A DNA stretch of 64,000 bases from Aplectana chamaeleonis (GCA_029168955.1 JAPDOI010001545.1:1-64000), one strand, 5' to 3'. Counted from the first letter of the stretch, positions 12,370-23,401 are shown. Notes: generated by a model from the letters alone, not told the origin. Numbers and translations: made by a program.

Positions 12370-13365
12370 TGAATATTTAGTCAAAGTTTCTCAGCAACGT
12401 TTTCCAAGGCTGTTCGGAAACGTGCGTTTTACAATAGAGCCAAGCTCGTGGGATTCAATAGTCAGAAAGCGAGTCGAGGTCGGGTTTTCGCGTCTTCTTC
12501 CCCTTTTTGTATAACCTCGCTTTTAAAGTCAACTCTTGAGCGGGAAATCTAGGGAGATATTCATGGATTCTGGCGTTGAGGGCTATTCCAAAGGTATAGC
12601 CATTGTCGGAAATTCGTGGAGAACCAATGAAAATTTGGCAATCAAGTAGTCTCTAGATACGGTAGAAATATGGAAACGCAGACGGAGACGGTAGCGCCCC
12701 ATCCGTCATGGTATTGCAATCACAAATCTGGCTTACAGCGAAACTTTTTTAGTTCTCAATAAGACCACCACAAGAGTTGAAACAATGGGTAGCCCTCGGC
12801 GCCAGAATCATGAATATCTTCCTAGTTTCGCTCAGAGTTGAGTTTGGAGCGAGTTATACAGAAAAGACGAAAAAGACGCGAAAAACCCGACCTCGCTCGT
12901 TTTCTCTGACCTCAAATCCTATGAGCGGTATTGTAGTAGTTGTATTTTTTCAAAGCGTGATTATCTTTGATCTAAATTCCGGTTAAACAGGTAAACACAC
13001 CGTGAGGCACGAAACGAGTACGTCCGCGAACTCTGGAGAAAGTTCCTAATCAGATAAAGGACCTAACAACCGTAGGTGCACATTATCGTTCGTAGGCCCC
13101 GCTCCAGTTGTAGCACATGGCTCACACGATTAATTTTTATATATGAGTTACTCTCAGTTGGTCCTATTTTTGTAAAGGCACAGCCACCCATCGCGGTGCC
13201 GCAGCGGCACTTTCGCATAGCCGCTCTGGCACCTTTCGCGGAGCCGGTATGGCTTTACCGCGAAGTCGCAGCGGCGATTTCCGCAAGAGAAGGGCTGCCA
13301 CGCTCGTTGAAAATAATCAAGTCAAGTAGGAACACACTGACCTCTTCTTTTTTTAACTACTTTTG
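12370..13365. repeat. Direct duplication of about 1.1 kb, unit 2
   Basis: Second unit of the pair that starts at 11,270, roughly 85-90% alike with many 1-3 base indels. A third, more diverged piece lies at 29,235-29,430 (atcatgaatatcgccctagt). This is probably a transposon inserted twice, or a local tandem duplication of a fold-back element. Confidence 0.75.
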
Positions 13366-13381
13366 AATGCTCATCCCCTTA

Positions 13382-13757
13382 AAGTGCAGGGTCCGGGCAG
13401 AATTTCGATTCCCTGAGATTTCCCGCTGACTCCGTGCTCATGGTACATGTAGTCAGAAGGAAAATGCGGAAACTGCGGTAAAACCCGTCTTCTCTATGTT
13501 ATTCCAGCGACTTCCGTGAGCCAACGATCCAGAAAAGTCAGAAAAGTGTGGCCATCGTCCATATTTTAGCGAAGTTGTCCACGCATTCTGTCAAAAGTGC
13601 GTTGGGTAATTATCGGTCATTCCAGCCATGATTATCATGCTGTGAATACCGTAATCCCTGACTTTCAGGCTGTTTTCTCCAGAAATACGAACTTAGCGTT
13701 CGTGAAAATTTAAGACGGTGTCCAGCTAGACCAGCCCAATCTACATGTCTAATCCGA
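13382..13757 (+). mobile_element. TTAA-flanked MITE, copy without internal insertions
   Basis: TTAA at 13,378-13,381 is followed by agtgcagggtccgggcagaa. The body matches the interrupted copy at 23,092-26,407 in order (ctttcaggctg, ggacggtgtccagcta, cagcccaatcta). It is cut off before the right terminal repeat. Across the site where the other copy carries an RTE element, this copy reads gggtaattatcggtcattcc without interruption, so it serves as the empty-site reference. Confidence 0.8.
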
Positions 13758-13768
13758 ATCCGAAAAAC

Positions 13769-13859
13769 ATCATGCGGCGCGGGTTAATCGTGCTGGGAGA
13801 AAGGTGAATCGTGGCCTGACCAAGCGGTTCCAGCACGATTATCACGTGTCGCATGATGC
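13769..13859. repeat. Short palindromic repeat (hairpin)
   Basis: The arms catcatgcggcgcgggttaa.. and ..ttatcacgtgtcgcatgatg are inverted with a few mismatches, and share aatcgtgctgg/ccagcacgatt. It sits where the TTAA element's right end is missing and may be a small inserted palindrome. Confidence 0.6.
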
Positions 13860-15198
13860 TATTCCTATAGCCTGCAAATGTGGACCCCAATTTGGCCCGG
13901 AGAACGACGGTATACAATAGAACACTACTAAATTAGATACAATTCATCTACGCAATACTGTCCAGTCTGCAAAGTGCATGCTGATTGCGTGCTGCAATGC
14001 GGTAGCGTCCTCAGACAGGGATGTGAATCACTCGGGCACCAGAGGCGAAAACCGCCCGGGTGACCCCACATCCGTGTTTGAGGATACTCGCAACCGCTCT
14101 GCAACAGGCTTTCGCAGTCAGCGTGCACTCTACGGACTGAACGGAGCCTAGATGAACTGTAGCCTATACACTATAATATTTCTATAAAATTATGAAGTAT
14201 CTCTTTAGTATTTTGAAGACATTCCGAAGTCAAGACAGAACGTTCAGCAGAATATAGAAGAGTACATGAAGAATTTATGAATACAGGATCAAGCGTGACA
14301 CCAAAAGTACAATCTGCTCCTATCGAGTCCGCCGATGGGAAGCCCAAGGAACCTAAAGCATCCCCTCTGCGCCTCTGTACCCCCACTGTTGAAGCGCTGT
14401 GTGCGGCAGAGAAGCAGGGGGAAAGTTTCTGCCTCCTTGCTCAGGCGATGGGGCGGACTTATCGTGCACAAAAATTGTCGAATACCCACACGCTTTTCAG
14501 AAATTGATTTCTCCGCCACAAGAAAGTTTTTTCGAGCCTGCAATGTATTGACCGATCCAAGACTTGAATAAAAACCTCGTGGTCCATCAGTAGGTCAAGT
14601 GCAACAACATATTTAGACTTTCTAAAATCAGGTGGGCTGATGTGGAAAAAAACAACGGAAGTAAAGTAACTTGAGAAGCACCTCATGTTTTTTTCCTTCT
14701 ATTGCTAGCTTTTAGGTTGCTTAGTAGAAACTTATCGTTTGGAGCTCGTTTACTTTTGTGAAAGCCCTGCAGCTCAGTTGACCCCATTTTAGTTTTGAGT
14801 AATTGTTTCTCAATAACGAAAGCGTCTCGGAGGCTCAAATTCTGCAACTGTTCAATCATCGTTGCTTTGTAGCTACAACATAGACACAAAAAATAAAAAG
14901 CAAATACCCTTGGGAAGCAATTAAATCCAGCGTGTTCCACCGGTGGGACACTGGGCGTGCTCGTGAATGGGTTAACCAAATATAAGCAGCGCGAGCACGA
15001 ACTGCAAATGTATGGACACGGATTCCAGTTTTATTAGTAGGGTATGAGAATTTTATACTAGTACACTGTAGCTGTATATGTATTACTTTTTCATTAATAT
15101 TTTATTATCTGTTCACCGTCGCGCTCATGTTAAGAGTTTGTTGAACCCGTCAATATGTGGGATGGGTTGAGCGATCTCGAACAATGCAAGTATTTATT
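13860..15198. other. Unassigned stretch
   Basis: A frame at 14,277-14,507 (starting MNTGSSVTPKVQSAPIESAD) ends near a possible exon border (cacgcttttcag at 14,490), but no partner exon or known family was found. The rest holds no recognised feature. Confidence 0.25.
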
Positions 15199-15200
15199 TA

Positions 15201-16389
15201 CCAGGCCGTCCAATAATTCCTGTCCGAAAATTTTCAAAATTCTATAATACACTAGGGGTATATAAGACGCAGTCGCCCCGTCTAGCTACCAGTACAAGCT
15301 AAAGTGGACCAAGGTCGAATTCGTAAGTTCGTGTACTACGAGTGGCTGCTGGGCAACGCCACGGGCACCGCGGTCGCCAACATATGCAGAACGTGCAAGA
15401 AGGATGCAGTGTCCCAACGCACAGTCTGCCGCTGGTTCAATCGTTTCGAGAGCGGCGACACGAGCCTCGAGGACAGGGAGCACAGCGGGAGGCCTTCTAC
15501 GGTGGATGATGACGAAGTCCGTCGCTGTATCAAGGAGAAGCCGAAAGCCACCACCCGTTAACTGGCGACGACGCTCGGCTACAGCGAATCCATCATCCAC
15601 AATCGACTCAACTTACTCGGCTACCACAAAGTTCTGGCCCGTTGGATCCCCCACCGTCTGACGGACGCCAACAAGCAGAGCCGCGTGGCCGTCTGCCAGT
15701 CCCTCCTCCTTCGTCCGCATCGCAATGAGTTTTTCGCAGACCTGGTCACTGGGGATGAGAGCTGGGTCCTCTACGACAACGTCGCCCGCCGCGCCGTCTG
15801 GATCCGCGCGGAGAAGAGCCGCCGACGACGCCGAAGGCCGACCTGCTTCCGCTGAAGATCATGCTCTGCTGCTGGTGGGACACCAAGGGCATGCTGTACT
15901 TCGAGCTGCTCCCGCAAGGCACGACGGTCACCGCCTCTATCTACACTGATCAGCTCGAGAAACTAGCCGCCGCCATCCGAGAAAAGCGTCCCCGACGGGC
16001 CTCGGTCCATCTGCTGCACGACAACGAGCTCCCCCACGTGGCGAAGGAGACCCAGCAGAAGTTGGCGACGCTTGGCTGGGAGACGGTTGCTCATCCGCCG
16101 TATTCTCCGGACCTCGCCCCCTCCGACTACCACTTGCTCCTCCCGCTGAAGCACCAATTGGCCAGAAGAAAATTCACCAACTACGACAATCTTAAATCCG
16201 ACATCGCGGACTTCTTCGCGTCGCAGCCCCCAGAGTTCTGGGCGAAGGGCATCGGCGACCTGCCCAATCGAAGGGCCACTGCTGTGGATAACTGTGGTGA
16301 TTATATTGTTGATTAGACTTGTTTTTCAATAAAGTTGAAAAAAATTAAAAATGGTGAAATTTTCGGACAAGAATTGTTGGACAACCCGG
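15201..16389 (+). mobile_element. mariner transposon, copy 1 (1,189 bp, TA target duplication)
   Basis: TA at 15,199-15,200 and 16,390-16,391 flank terminal inverted repeats: ccaggccgtccaataattcc at the left, and at the right the complement of ccgggttgtccaacaattct. Length, TA duplication and the DD34D transposase identify the mariner family. A TATA-like gtatataagacgcagtcg sits 50 bases before the coding region, as in the copy at 36,512. Both ends look competent, but the transposase is broken. Confidence 0.9.
15304..16316 (+). pseudogene. mariner transposase (DD34D), copy 1, inactivated
   Basis: The start codon has become GTG (15,304). An N-terminal helix-turn-helix region follows (TVCRWFNRFESGD) up to a TAA at 15,559-15,561. 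The same frame then continues to TGDESWVLYDN, which carries the first catalytic Asp. Around 15,800-15,850 the frame changes. The C-terminal half (15,861-16,316) contains LLHDN (second Asp; the usual ARPH reads ELPH) and PYSPDLAPSDY, whose last Asp lies 34 residues later. Mariner transposases cut and paste the element at TA dinucleotides as dimers. The protein cannot be made whole from this copy: no ATG, one nonsense codon and at least one frameshift. The TAA is shared with the copy at 36,512. Confidence 0.85.
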
Positions 16390-16391
16390 TA

Positions 16392-17639
16392 TTTATTTTA
16401 CGCGTTGCCGGCGTGCTCAGAAACTACAAAACAGTAAGTTAAAAACATGGAAACGTTTACAAGAACAAACAAAAACTTAGCGCAACGCTCCAACAGTCGA
16501 TCATAAGACCATTATTGTTATTAGAGAATAATATAAAAGGCGACAGTACCTAAAGTTAGGAGCCATTACAGGTTGTGGGGCAGTCAGGAACAAAAAAAAA
16601 CCGAAGTAGTACTAATAGCCTGGAACCGATCGATATTACCATTACGGGAAATAAATTTATAGCAACTCATATACTATTCGAGTAACTGAGTTGAAAGCGA
16701 CCCTACCCACGCGGCTTCCTAGGGTGCATATGGTCTTACGACCACTGTTAGATATCTGGGCGATGTATCTTGAAAGAGTTCCAAATGTCAGCGGTTGATA
16801 AGCGTACATGCTTTCTTCGAGCGCCTCCAGAAAATTGAAGCATTTGGTGTCTCCAAAATGTTATGTGGTAACATCTGCAACCACTTGGCCCTCGGGAGAA
16901 AAGAGAATGCAGTAGTTTGGAGCGATGACTTCCTCGATAGCAATCTAGCTGTATCGAAGCTATCTTTGTTCGACCTCTACACGGCCTGAACGTCCAATAC
17001 TTGCTCGATCTCAACCTCAGTTAACCTCGAAGAAGTTTGAAACAAAACACCAAGTAGCTGATCCCACAATCCCGAGCCCCTCAAATTAAAGTGTATAGCG
17101 AACCTTTTCCTATCACACGACGATTGCTACATCTGTTACATACATACATAACATATATGTATATGTTCACCAATAACATTTCTTCTTCTCAAACATAAAC
17201 TAAAACCAGACAAATTATCAGGAAGACAGAGAAAAATCCTGGAGCTTCTTTTGGGCGATAGTATTCCCGACCATCATACTCGTTGCACAGCTCGTCTCGA
17301 CAACATCTGGTACACTCCGTGTAGAAAAGACCATATCCTCGCTCTTCACAACCTGAAAGTCAGGGGTGAATACAGGTGTTCCTCAGAGCGTTACGGTTGC
17401 TCTAAACATTTACTGCAACAGTCCCAGAAATATTTAATATTCGAGATAACGGTTACACTCGTTTGCAAACTTTCCAAGCTTGATATTCAATTTATTGCCC
17501 TATTTTTGGTAGACAAGTTCACATAGGTTCATAGCGTACGATACGTGACGCAACAATGGTCAGTCAAGGTCGGCAGAGTGTACGTAGGTTTTAGTTCGGA
17601 TCTACTATGAATATGGAGACTTTTCAGATAGAGCTGAGC
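16392..17639. other. Unassigned stretch
   Basis: No gene recognised. AT-rich sequence with an acatacatacataacatatatg run at about 17,139-17,163. The frames at 16,748-17,014 (-) and 17,251-17,526 (+) match no family I know. Confidence 0.3.
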
Positions 17640-18360
17640 TCTAGTCGTCCTTTACAATTAGCCAGAAATCTCCCAGGTGACAACTTAAATCAAAACAAAC
17701 TCTCCTGTAACGAACATTCCACAGCAGCTGATCAGGATGACTACGGAAAACATCGCCCGAAACGCCTCCCGAAGTGTCACACGTCCTTTTTGAGATTTCC
17801 GAAATTCGCGTCAGCTGTCCTTCCATCCGTTCTCATACGTTCACATGTGCCTCCTGAGCTGCATTCAAATCCTCCGTCACCATGCTTCTACGCACGAACA
17901 CGTTGGGAAAGCTTGCAGTACGTAGCAAGCGAGCGTTCAAAAGTGCATGGCGCAAATGAGCCGTAGTAGGCAAGACAATCTTTACGAGTCTCGGATAGGG
18001 CCAATAAAAGTGTCCCATCCGGAGGATAACCAAGCGTGACTCGATATCAAGCGCCTCGAGGATGGCGTAGACTTTGGATTGAAGATATTTTCAAATTCAC
18101 TTCCTTTGACATCGCCTAGAGCTTCCTAAATTCCAGCGCGTACAATGCTGTGCTCACGCCTATTGCTCTCAGTAGCCTCAGAAGATTCCTGCGAGATCTT
18201 CTGAGAAGGAGAGACCAGCATGTGCTCAATGGTTACATCCCTGTTAAACTCTATGACGCGGATGACCAGCTCCGCTGCTGAGAGACTTGCGAAGTCAACG
18301 TCACTTCCCTGACTTGCCGAATTAAGATTATTGTCGGCAAACAGAATGAGATAATTCGGG
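17640..18360 (-). pseudogene. LINE ORF1-like relic
   Basis: On the minus strand, RLVKIVLPTTAHLRHALLNA followed by RLLRTASFPNVFVRRSM (about 17,870-17,980) matches the pattern (K)RLxKVxLP..AxLLR..F..VFxRxSx found in ORF1 proteins of nematode CR1-like LINEs. The LINE at 43,865-48,184 has the equivalent LLKVIFPASS...FIRAYLSGE in its ORF1. Upstream on the same strand (18,040-18,350) is a Ser/Glu-rich segment with frame changes. ORF1 proteins bind element RNA. No ORF2 was found next to it, so this is a fragment. Confidence 0.5.
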
Positions 18361-18575
18361 CAGAATGAATGAATTCAATTCAAGAAAGACGAGAAGATGT
18401 TAAAATGATAGAGTACTTCTTCACATTATCACTTGCTTCCCGAGCTTCATGTTCAATGTTGTTCAAGTTTTCTTACAAAGCGCAGCATGCGGTGAAATTT
18501 TCAGACCGCACCGTCGAATTTGCTACGCTTGGGGTCGTAGACCCTTTTTCAGGTAACTAAAATAGATATCACATA

Positions 18576-18788
18576 AAAACTTTGGGCACTCTTTCGGATT
18601 AGACGACCCACCCGAAAGAGTTGGATTTTCGTAGTGTTTTATGTAAGGTCTTTGCATACATTTAACATGCTATTCTATGCTTCACATGTTTAGAAGCAAA
18701 AACATGACAAAATTATCCTGCAGCTGCATGCATAAACTTTTTTTTTACCAGAGTGGGTCGTCTATTTCGAAAGAGTACCAAACTTTGT
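18576..18788. mobile_element. TA-flanked MITE (213 bp)
   Basis: The terminal inverted repeats are about 37 bp long. The left one reads aaaactttgggcactctttc; the right is the complement of aacaaagtttggtactcttt, and both share agacgacccac. TA lies at 18,574-18,575 and 18,789-18,790. Non-coding interior. Confidence 0.8.
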
Positions 18789-18790
18789 TA

Positions 18791-19410
18791 TGAACACTGA
18801 TAACAACTAATAGATATGATCCTCTCACACAACAGATACCGGTAATCGTAACAAATATAACACTGATGTATTATACTAATGCAAAACAGATCAATACCGG
18901 CTTGGAACACAGGGGTGGTAGTAATCGTGCCTTTAACGCGGGTCAACCATGCGATCACGAATCAGCCACACCTTGGCCACGAACTAGCCACCTCTGTAAC
19001 AAGAATCAGCTTTATAGTTACATGTAAAGTATCATTTACTTGGAACAACACAGCCACCACACATTAAGTCATGTAAAAAGCGACGGATGCATCCGCAATC
19101 TCTTTTAAACCTTGAATTCGTAGCAGTTTGTTGACGTTTTTTTGGACCACAGCAAACGTTTTGATCCCCTAGATCATTACAATCGCAGGAGAACATATGG
19201 AGAGTAGGAAATTGGAGGAGACAATGGAATTTTGTCAATTTCTAGGCTATTAAACCTAACAGAAGCGACCTTATTAGGCTTCTTGGCGGCTACCTAAAAT
19301 CTAAAGCAGTGACTACGGTTACGCGCTTTAGACTACAGAAAAATACTTCAATCGAATAGATAAGCAAAAGAATACGAAACGGGAAACTCGATTGGCAACT
19401 ATGCTAAACA
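18791..19410. other. Unassigned stretch
   Basis: No supported gene or repeat boundary between the MITE ending at 18,788 and the frames on the minus strand below 19,644. Confidence 0.3.
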
Positions 19411-19644
19411 TCAATAAACATAACGATTACAAATAATGTAAAAATCAGTGCTATCATGCCGATGATCAGTGTGCTTCAGGTCTGGGGCTTGCGCTAACGT
19501 TCCCTTACAAGATCGATGCGATCTTTTCATCAAACCGATGGTCTTGTCCAAATAATCGGATGCTGATCTCTCCTGTCCTTTGTTCGGAAAGATTTGGTCC
19601 GAGCTGCCGTGAAGAGAATCAACTAACGGGCTTGAGAATGCCAT
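19411..19644 (-). other. Open frame directly downstream of the nucleoprotein-like element
   Basis: A 77-codon minus-strand frame starts with ATG two bases after the stop of the nucleoprotein-like frame (19,647-19,649). It begins MAFSSPLVDSLHGSSDQIF and is polar. It could be a downstream viral frame carried along in the same integration, or chance. No family was recognised. Confidence 0.2.
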
Positions 19645-19646
19645 GT

Positions 19647-20767
19647 TCAGCGCCGTGCTTGAAAGAGGACGTCAAACCAATTCTTTTTATTTTTTTCCTG
19701 AGGCAAGGCAGATTCCCCAAATGGATCTGTCTGCATGTATTGTTTACGAAGATTTCCAGCAGAGGACACACCCTGAAAGTAGTACAGTACTACTGCAAAC
19801 AATTTGGGTGCAATTTTGGGAGCCAGGTCACCGTTGGTTGCTGGTCTTCCGACAGATAAGAACGGGAAATAAGATGGATCTCCTAGAGGAAGTAATTTTA
19901 ACACCTGCCTGAAATAGTTATCCAAGTCTCCCCTTAATTGAGGATCCGCAATCGAGTAGGTTGCTCTGTACTTCCTGAGAGATTCAAGAGCATATCTGTG
20001 CCATGTCATGTTGCTAAATCGCAGCATATATCTAAAGTGAGCTTGAATTGTGTGAGTCTTTGCAAACACCATCAGCCATGCCACTCTTTTACAAAAATCA
20101 GCATCATTATTCAGCAGGTTTGCTCCGGCATTCAGCAGAGTGAGGAAATCTGCCCTGCATCCCATAAAAGCTCCACGTGAGCCTTCGCCCCCTCGTCATT
20201 CAGCTTATACGCCATAACAAGAAGCGTCTTGCATTGGTTAATGGCTTATGTATCACTGAGAACAGCATATGTAGCTCTTACAAGAGCCGCAATACTAGTG
20301 TAGCGATAGCAACTGAGAGCCTGTTCAACCTGATCGTGGCTGCTACAGAAGTCAGGTGCTCCTCCAGAACAGTATCGATCTATGAAGTTTGACCAAGACC
20401 CCTTCTTCTCATGCCACAGATCTTCGACTCCTAAATAGAACTTTGAGCTGCATGATATTAACACAATCAATTGAAAGGTTCCATCTCGAAGCATCTTTTT
20501 CATAGAGTGGGCCTCCTCTCCTTTGATCAACTAACGAGTGAAACTCTCAGCGCCCACAACCGCATCCCTGTAGCTCTCCGGAAAGAATGGATTACACTTG
20601 AAAATGCTGACTGGAAAATTCAGTGCGAGAGGATCTCTCTCTCCAGTGATTTGCTTCCTGACAGTGTCATTAAGCACCGGATCTGGAATGTGAGTGCCGA
20701 CAATACAAAGAGCCCGCTCATCATCTTCCGGGCTTACAGCTGGGGTATTTCGAGGTGCAGGAGGAGT
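19647..20767 (-). pseudogene. Endogenous viral element: mononegavirus nucleoprotein-like (borna/nyamivirus type)
   Basis: Three minus-strand blocks follow in order. The first (20,767-20,534) ends at a TAG (20,531-20,533). The second stays in the same frame to a TAA (20,246-20,248). After about 30 more codons the frame shifts, and the third block runs from 20,165 to 19,647. Together they cover about 370 codons, the usual size of a bornavirus nucleoprotein. The C-terminal block has the spacing I associate with that family: a helical NMTWHRYALESL segment, then DPSYFPFLSVGRP, LAPKIAPKLFAVVLYYF and a polar tail. Nucleoproteins coat viral RNA. Nematodes host nyamiviruses (for example socyviruses), and nucleoprotein-derived insertions occur in animal genomes. 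The in-frame stops and the frame change make it non-functional as read. The assignment rests on motif recognition, not a search. Confidence 0.55.
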
Positions 20768-20839
20768 CTACATTCTGAGCTTTAACTATCGTTAGTGCGA
20801 ATGAAAAAAGATTTCTGAGTTTACTCTCACCACTTAGTT

Positions 20840-21110
20840 TATACTTGGTTTATACTCAGTACCTTGGGTTTGGCTTCACTCTCCGGCTCAGGAAGACAGA
20901 ATTTTCTCGGCGCTCAAGTTCCGGAAGTCTGCTTCAGGAGACCAGCATCGAGACCCGCCTTTAGCGAATTGCGCAGAAATCCATTATTCTCAAACGTCGT
21001 CCTTGTAGTAGAATCGGGCAAACTACGCGCTGAAACCACAACGTCCGACTTTTCGATTGGGCTGCAAGCGGGAGGACTCGGTGCAACAGTAGCGTCAAAT
21101 TAATCGATCG
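20840..21110 (-). other. Minus-strand open segment upstream of the viral relic, possible exon
   Basis: A minus-strand frame from about 21,100 to 20,860 reads a Ser/Pro-rich segment (VAPSPPACSPIEKSDVVVS) and GFLRNSLKAGLDAGLLKQ. One TGA follows, then LPEPESEAKPK, which ends at a possible donor (aag|gtactgag). An acceptor-like tgtag precedes the first block of the viral relic. If spliced, the proline-rich tail would join the viral frame without a gap. The joining is inference, and the TGA argues against a working gene. Confidence 0.25.
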
Positions 21111-21415
21111 GAGTTGATGTGTGAAAGGAGTCGTATTATTAGCAGCAACCAACTCCTTGGGTGGGGTAGCTTCAGAAGAGTGTGAGGTAGAACGACACAT
21201 CGGTAAAGGAACTAATGCAAACAGAAAGTTCACGCAAAAAACTATCATTCAACGTGCTTTCCTTCTTCTGTGCTTTCAAGGTTGTAAGAGTGGAACTATT
21301 TATTGGCCTACGTATCAACAATCCAGACATTTTCAGCGCCTGAGAGGTTCAAAGCGAATATACTGTAAAACCCATCCAGTCAAGTGTAAAACTGAGCGAG
21401 CAAACCACACCCTCT

Positions 21416-22134
21416 CAGGCAGATCGCTCGGAGCGAGACCGGAGAGCGACTCGAGCGACGCTGTCTCTCCGCTCCGAGCGAAAATTAGCTATCTACTCGA
21501 GCGATAGCAGCCGCTTTCCGGGCGACAGCAGTCCCGCTCGGAGCGATCTTCGGTCCCAACTGGCACTGCGGTCCCTGTCCGGGCGATTCTCGAAACTTTC
21601 GTAACTGCTATTTTTTCTTCATTTCCGCCTCTTCTGGAGAGGATCAAGCCTCTCAAGAGGATAAGGTTCTTGTTACATCCTGTGGGCCAGGAGTTCAATC
21701 CTGCCACAGGCCGCAACAAGTATACCATCCCAGCATGGTCCGCAATGAAGGAATCTTTCCAACTGCGGGTCGTGGAGGATCCCCTCGGCCGCCGAAAATT
21801 GTCTTCCCGAGAGTGACCCGAGGTCCCCTCACAAAGGTGGCGACGAAAGGCCAAATACCCGTCTACACGAGACGAGCCGCCTTTTACACCTGCGGGATTG
21901 GTTGTTCTTTGAGTGATAACGTAGCCCACACGTTATCACTCAAAGAACAACCAATCCCGCATCTCTCCATCTCTGGCTATGACACCGCTGTCGCCCTGAG
22001 AGAGACCGGAGAGCGGCCGACGCTGATATTCCTACCGGACAGGACCGCGACACCACTTCGCCCCTCGGCCGCCGTCCGGGCGATGACGTCATAATTGGGA
22101 GAAGCCGGTCCCGCTCCGAGCGATGGTTTGCCTG
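21416..22134. mobile_element. Palindrome-ended element (719 bp) rich in GCTCGGAGCGA
   Basis: The left end caggcagatcgctcggagcg is inverted at the right (cgctccgagcgatggtttgcctg). The motif ctcggagcga or its complement recurs inside (21,429, 21,470, 21,536). No matching target duplication was seen. A perfect hairpin lies at 21,892-21,960. Non-coding. Confidence 0.6.
21892..21960. repeat. Perfect 31-bp hairpin, 7-nt loop
   Basis: The left arm, 21,892-21,922, begins gcgggattggttgttctttg. The right arm, 21,930-21,960, is its exact complement. The loop is agcccac. Nothing in its surroundings is as well conserved, so it is either recent or an assembly fold-back artefact. Confidence 0.85.
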
Positions 22135-22452
22135 AGCTGAGCATAATGTAGTTCGCAACTCCTATCAAGTGGTACCCACTGGTAAACGACAAAACATGAT
22201 CTGCACGCCATAGACGATTATAAATTGCCACCGGCACAAAATTCTCACGGTAAACAAATTGATGATAACCAGTTGATAAAGGGTAGGGTATAGAAGAAAT
22301 TGAGAGCGGTGCGTTTTCATTCACACACCATCTCTCTACGGGTGCGAGCGGCTGAAGCTGAACACACTAGGGATTAGGGAAACAGCCTCACCGGTGATAG
22401 AGATAACACGATATTGGGGCCTACTCAAGGAAAACTCTGGTAAGAAAAACTA

Positions 22453-22654
22453 TAGTGGAGTCCACCAAGAGTGTTTTATTTACTTATCAATAAGAAGCGG
22501 TCGGCTGGGGATCAATGTGCATGAATCCCATACCAGCACGCTCAATATCGATTGAGCAAGAGCGGTTGTGCTGCAACGAGTTTCATGTTCATTGATCTCC
22601 AATCGACCGCTTCTCATTGATAAGAAAATGAGACACTATTGGTGGACTTCACTA
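22453..22654. mobile_element. TA-flanked palindromic MITE (202 bp)
   Basis: Almost the whole element is inverted on itself: tagtggagtccaccaagagt at the left, and tagtgaagtccaccaatagt as the complement of the right end. TA lies at 22,451-22,452 and 22,655-22,656. It sits between a wider inverted pair (22,199-22,252 and 22,662-22,715, sharing ggcacaaaattctcacgg). Confidence 0.8.
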
Positions 22655-22715
22655 TACTTCACTTCCGTGAGAATTTTGTGCCGGTGGCAAATTATAATCC
22701 TGGGCACGCCATCCA

Positions 22716-23087
22716 TCGGTGCATCAGTGTTCATGCCACTGTCACTGCCATCTGCCTCTCCCAGTTTCTTCTTCGTTCTTCCAAGCACATTCTGAGCGTC
22801 ACCGCGGTGTCCAGTAGACAGCGGTGGTTCAAGAATCCACTTGATTGCTCGTCCTGAATCCATCCAACTGTGTGCTCCCTGCTTCTTCGCGGCCAGAAAT
22901 GCAAATGGTGCTCACCTGTTTGATATGCTATCTAGTATACAATATTTAGCGCACGACCAAGACGCGAAGTGCTACAATTCGCATAATGAAAGTCGGCGAT
23001 CAGAAATCACTATCGTTGCGCTGGGAGGTCACAATCAGCAAGGCATCTCTCATTTCTTCCCGGTTATTAATGAGAGCTCATTCATCC
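22716..23087. other. Unassigned stretch
   Basis: No exon or repeat boundary was recognised between the palindromic element and the TTAA element that begins at 23,092. Confidence 0.3.
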
Positions 23088-23236
23088 TTAAAGGCAGGGT
23101 CCGGGCGGAATTTCGATTCTGAGATTTTCCGCTGAGTCTGTGCTCATGGTACGGTAGTACAAAGGAACATGCGAAAACTGCGTAAAACCGGTCTTCTTCA
23201 AGTTATTCCAGCCACTTCCGTCAGCCGATGATCCAG

Positions 23237-23401
23237 GGGTGCGTTCCAAGAAGATTTCCATGGGAGGAAAATGGGTCTGATAAGATATAACGAATGATAA
23301 TCTAACAGATAGGCTCATTGCATGCGGTCTCTCAATCTATCATTGGCCGACTCTTATCAGATTCATTTTTCCTCCCGTGGAGATATTCTTGAACCGCACC
23401 C
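23237..23401. mobile_element. 165-bp TIR element nested in the TTAA element
   Basis: The ends gggtgcgttccaagaagat and cttgaaccgcaccc are inverted, and the arms continue with ccatgggaggaaaa against ttttcctcccgtgg. The 13-kb copy reads gatccagaaaagtcag without it. The target duplication is short or absent (possibly 3 bp). Confidence 0.75.

Noticed and set aside
15188..16401. 10-bp direct repeat tatttattt(a/t) around mariner copy 1 as a long target duplication
   Set aside because: Mariner duplicates only TA; the extra match is simple AT-rich sequence and likely coincidence.
21489..21929. 146-codon minus-strand frame
   Set aside because: Lies wholly in a palindrome-rich non-coding element and has no motif.
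21408..22142. hAT assignment for the 719-bp GCTCGGAGCGA element
   Set aside because: Its ends begin cagg like hAT tips, but the 8 bases on each side (caccctct and agctgagc) do not match.
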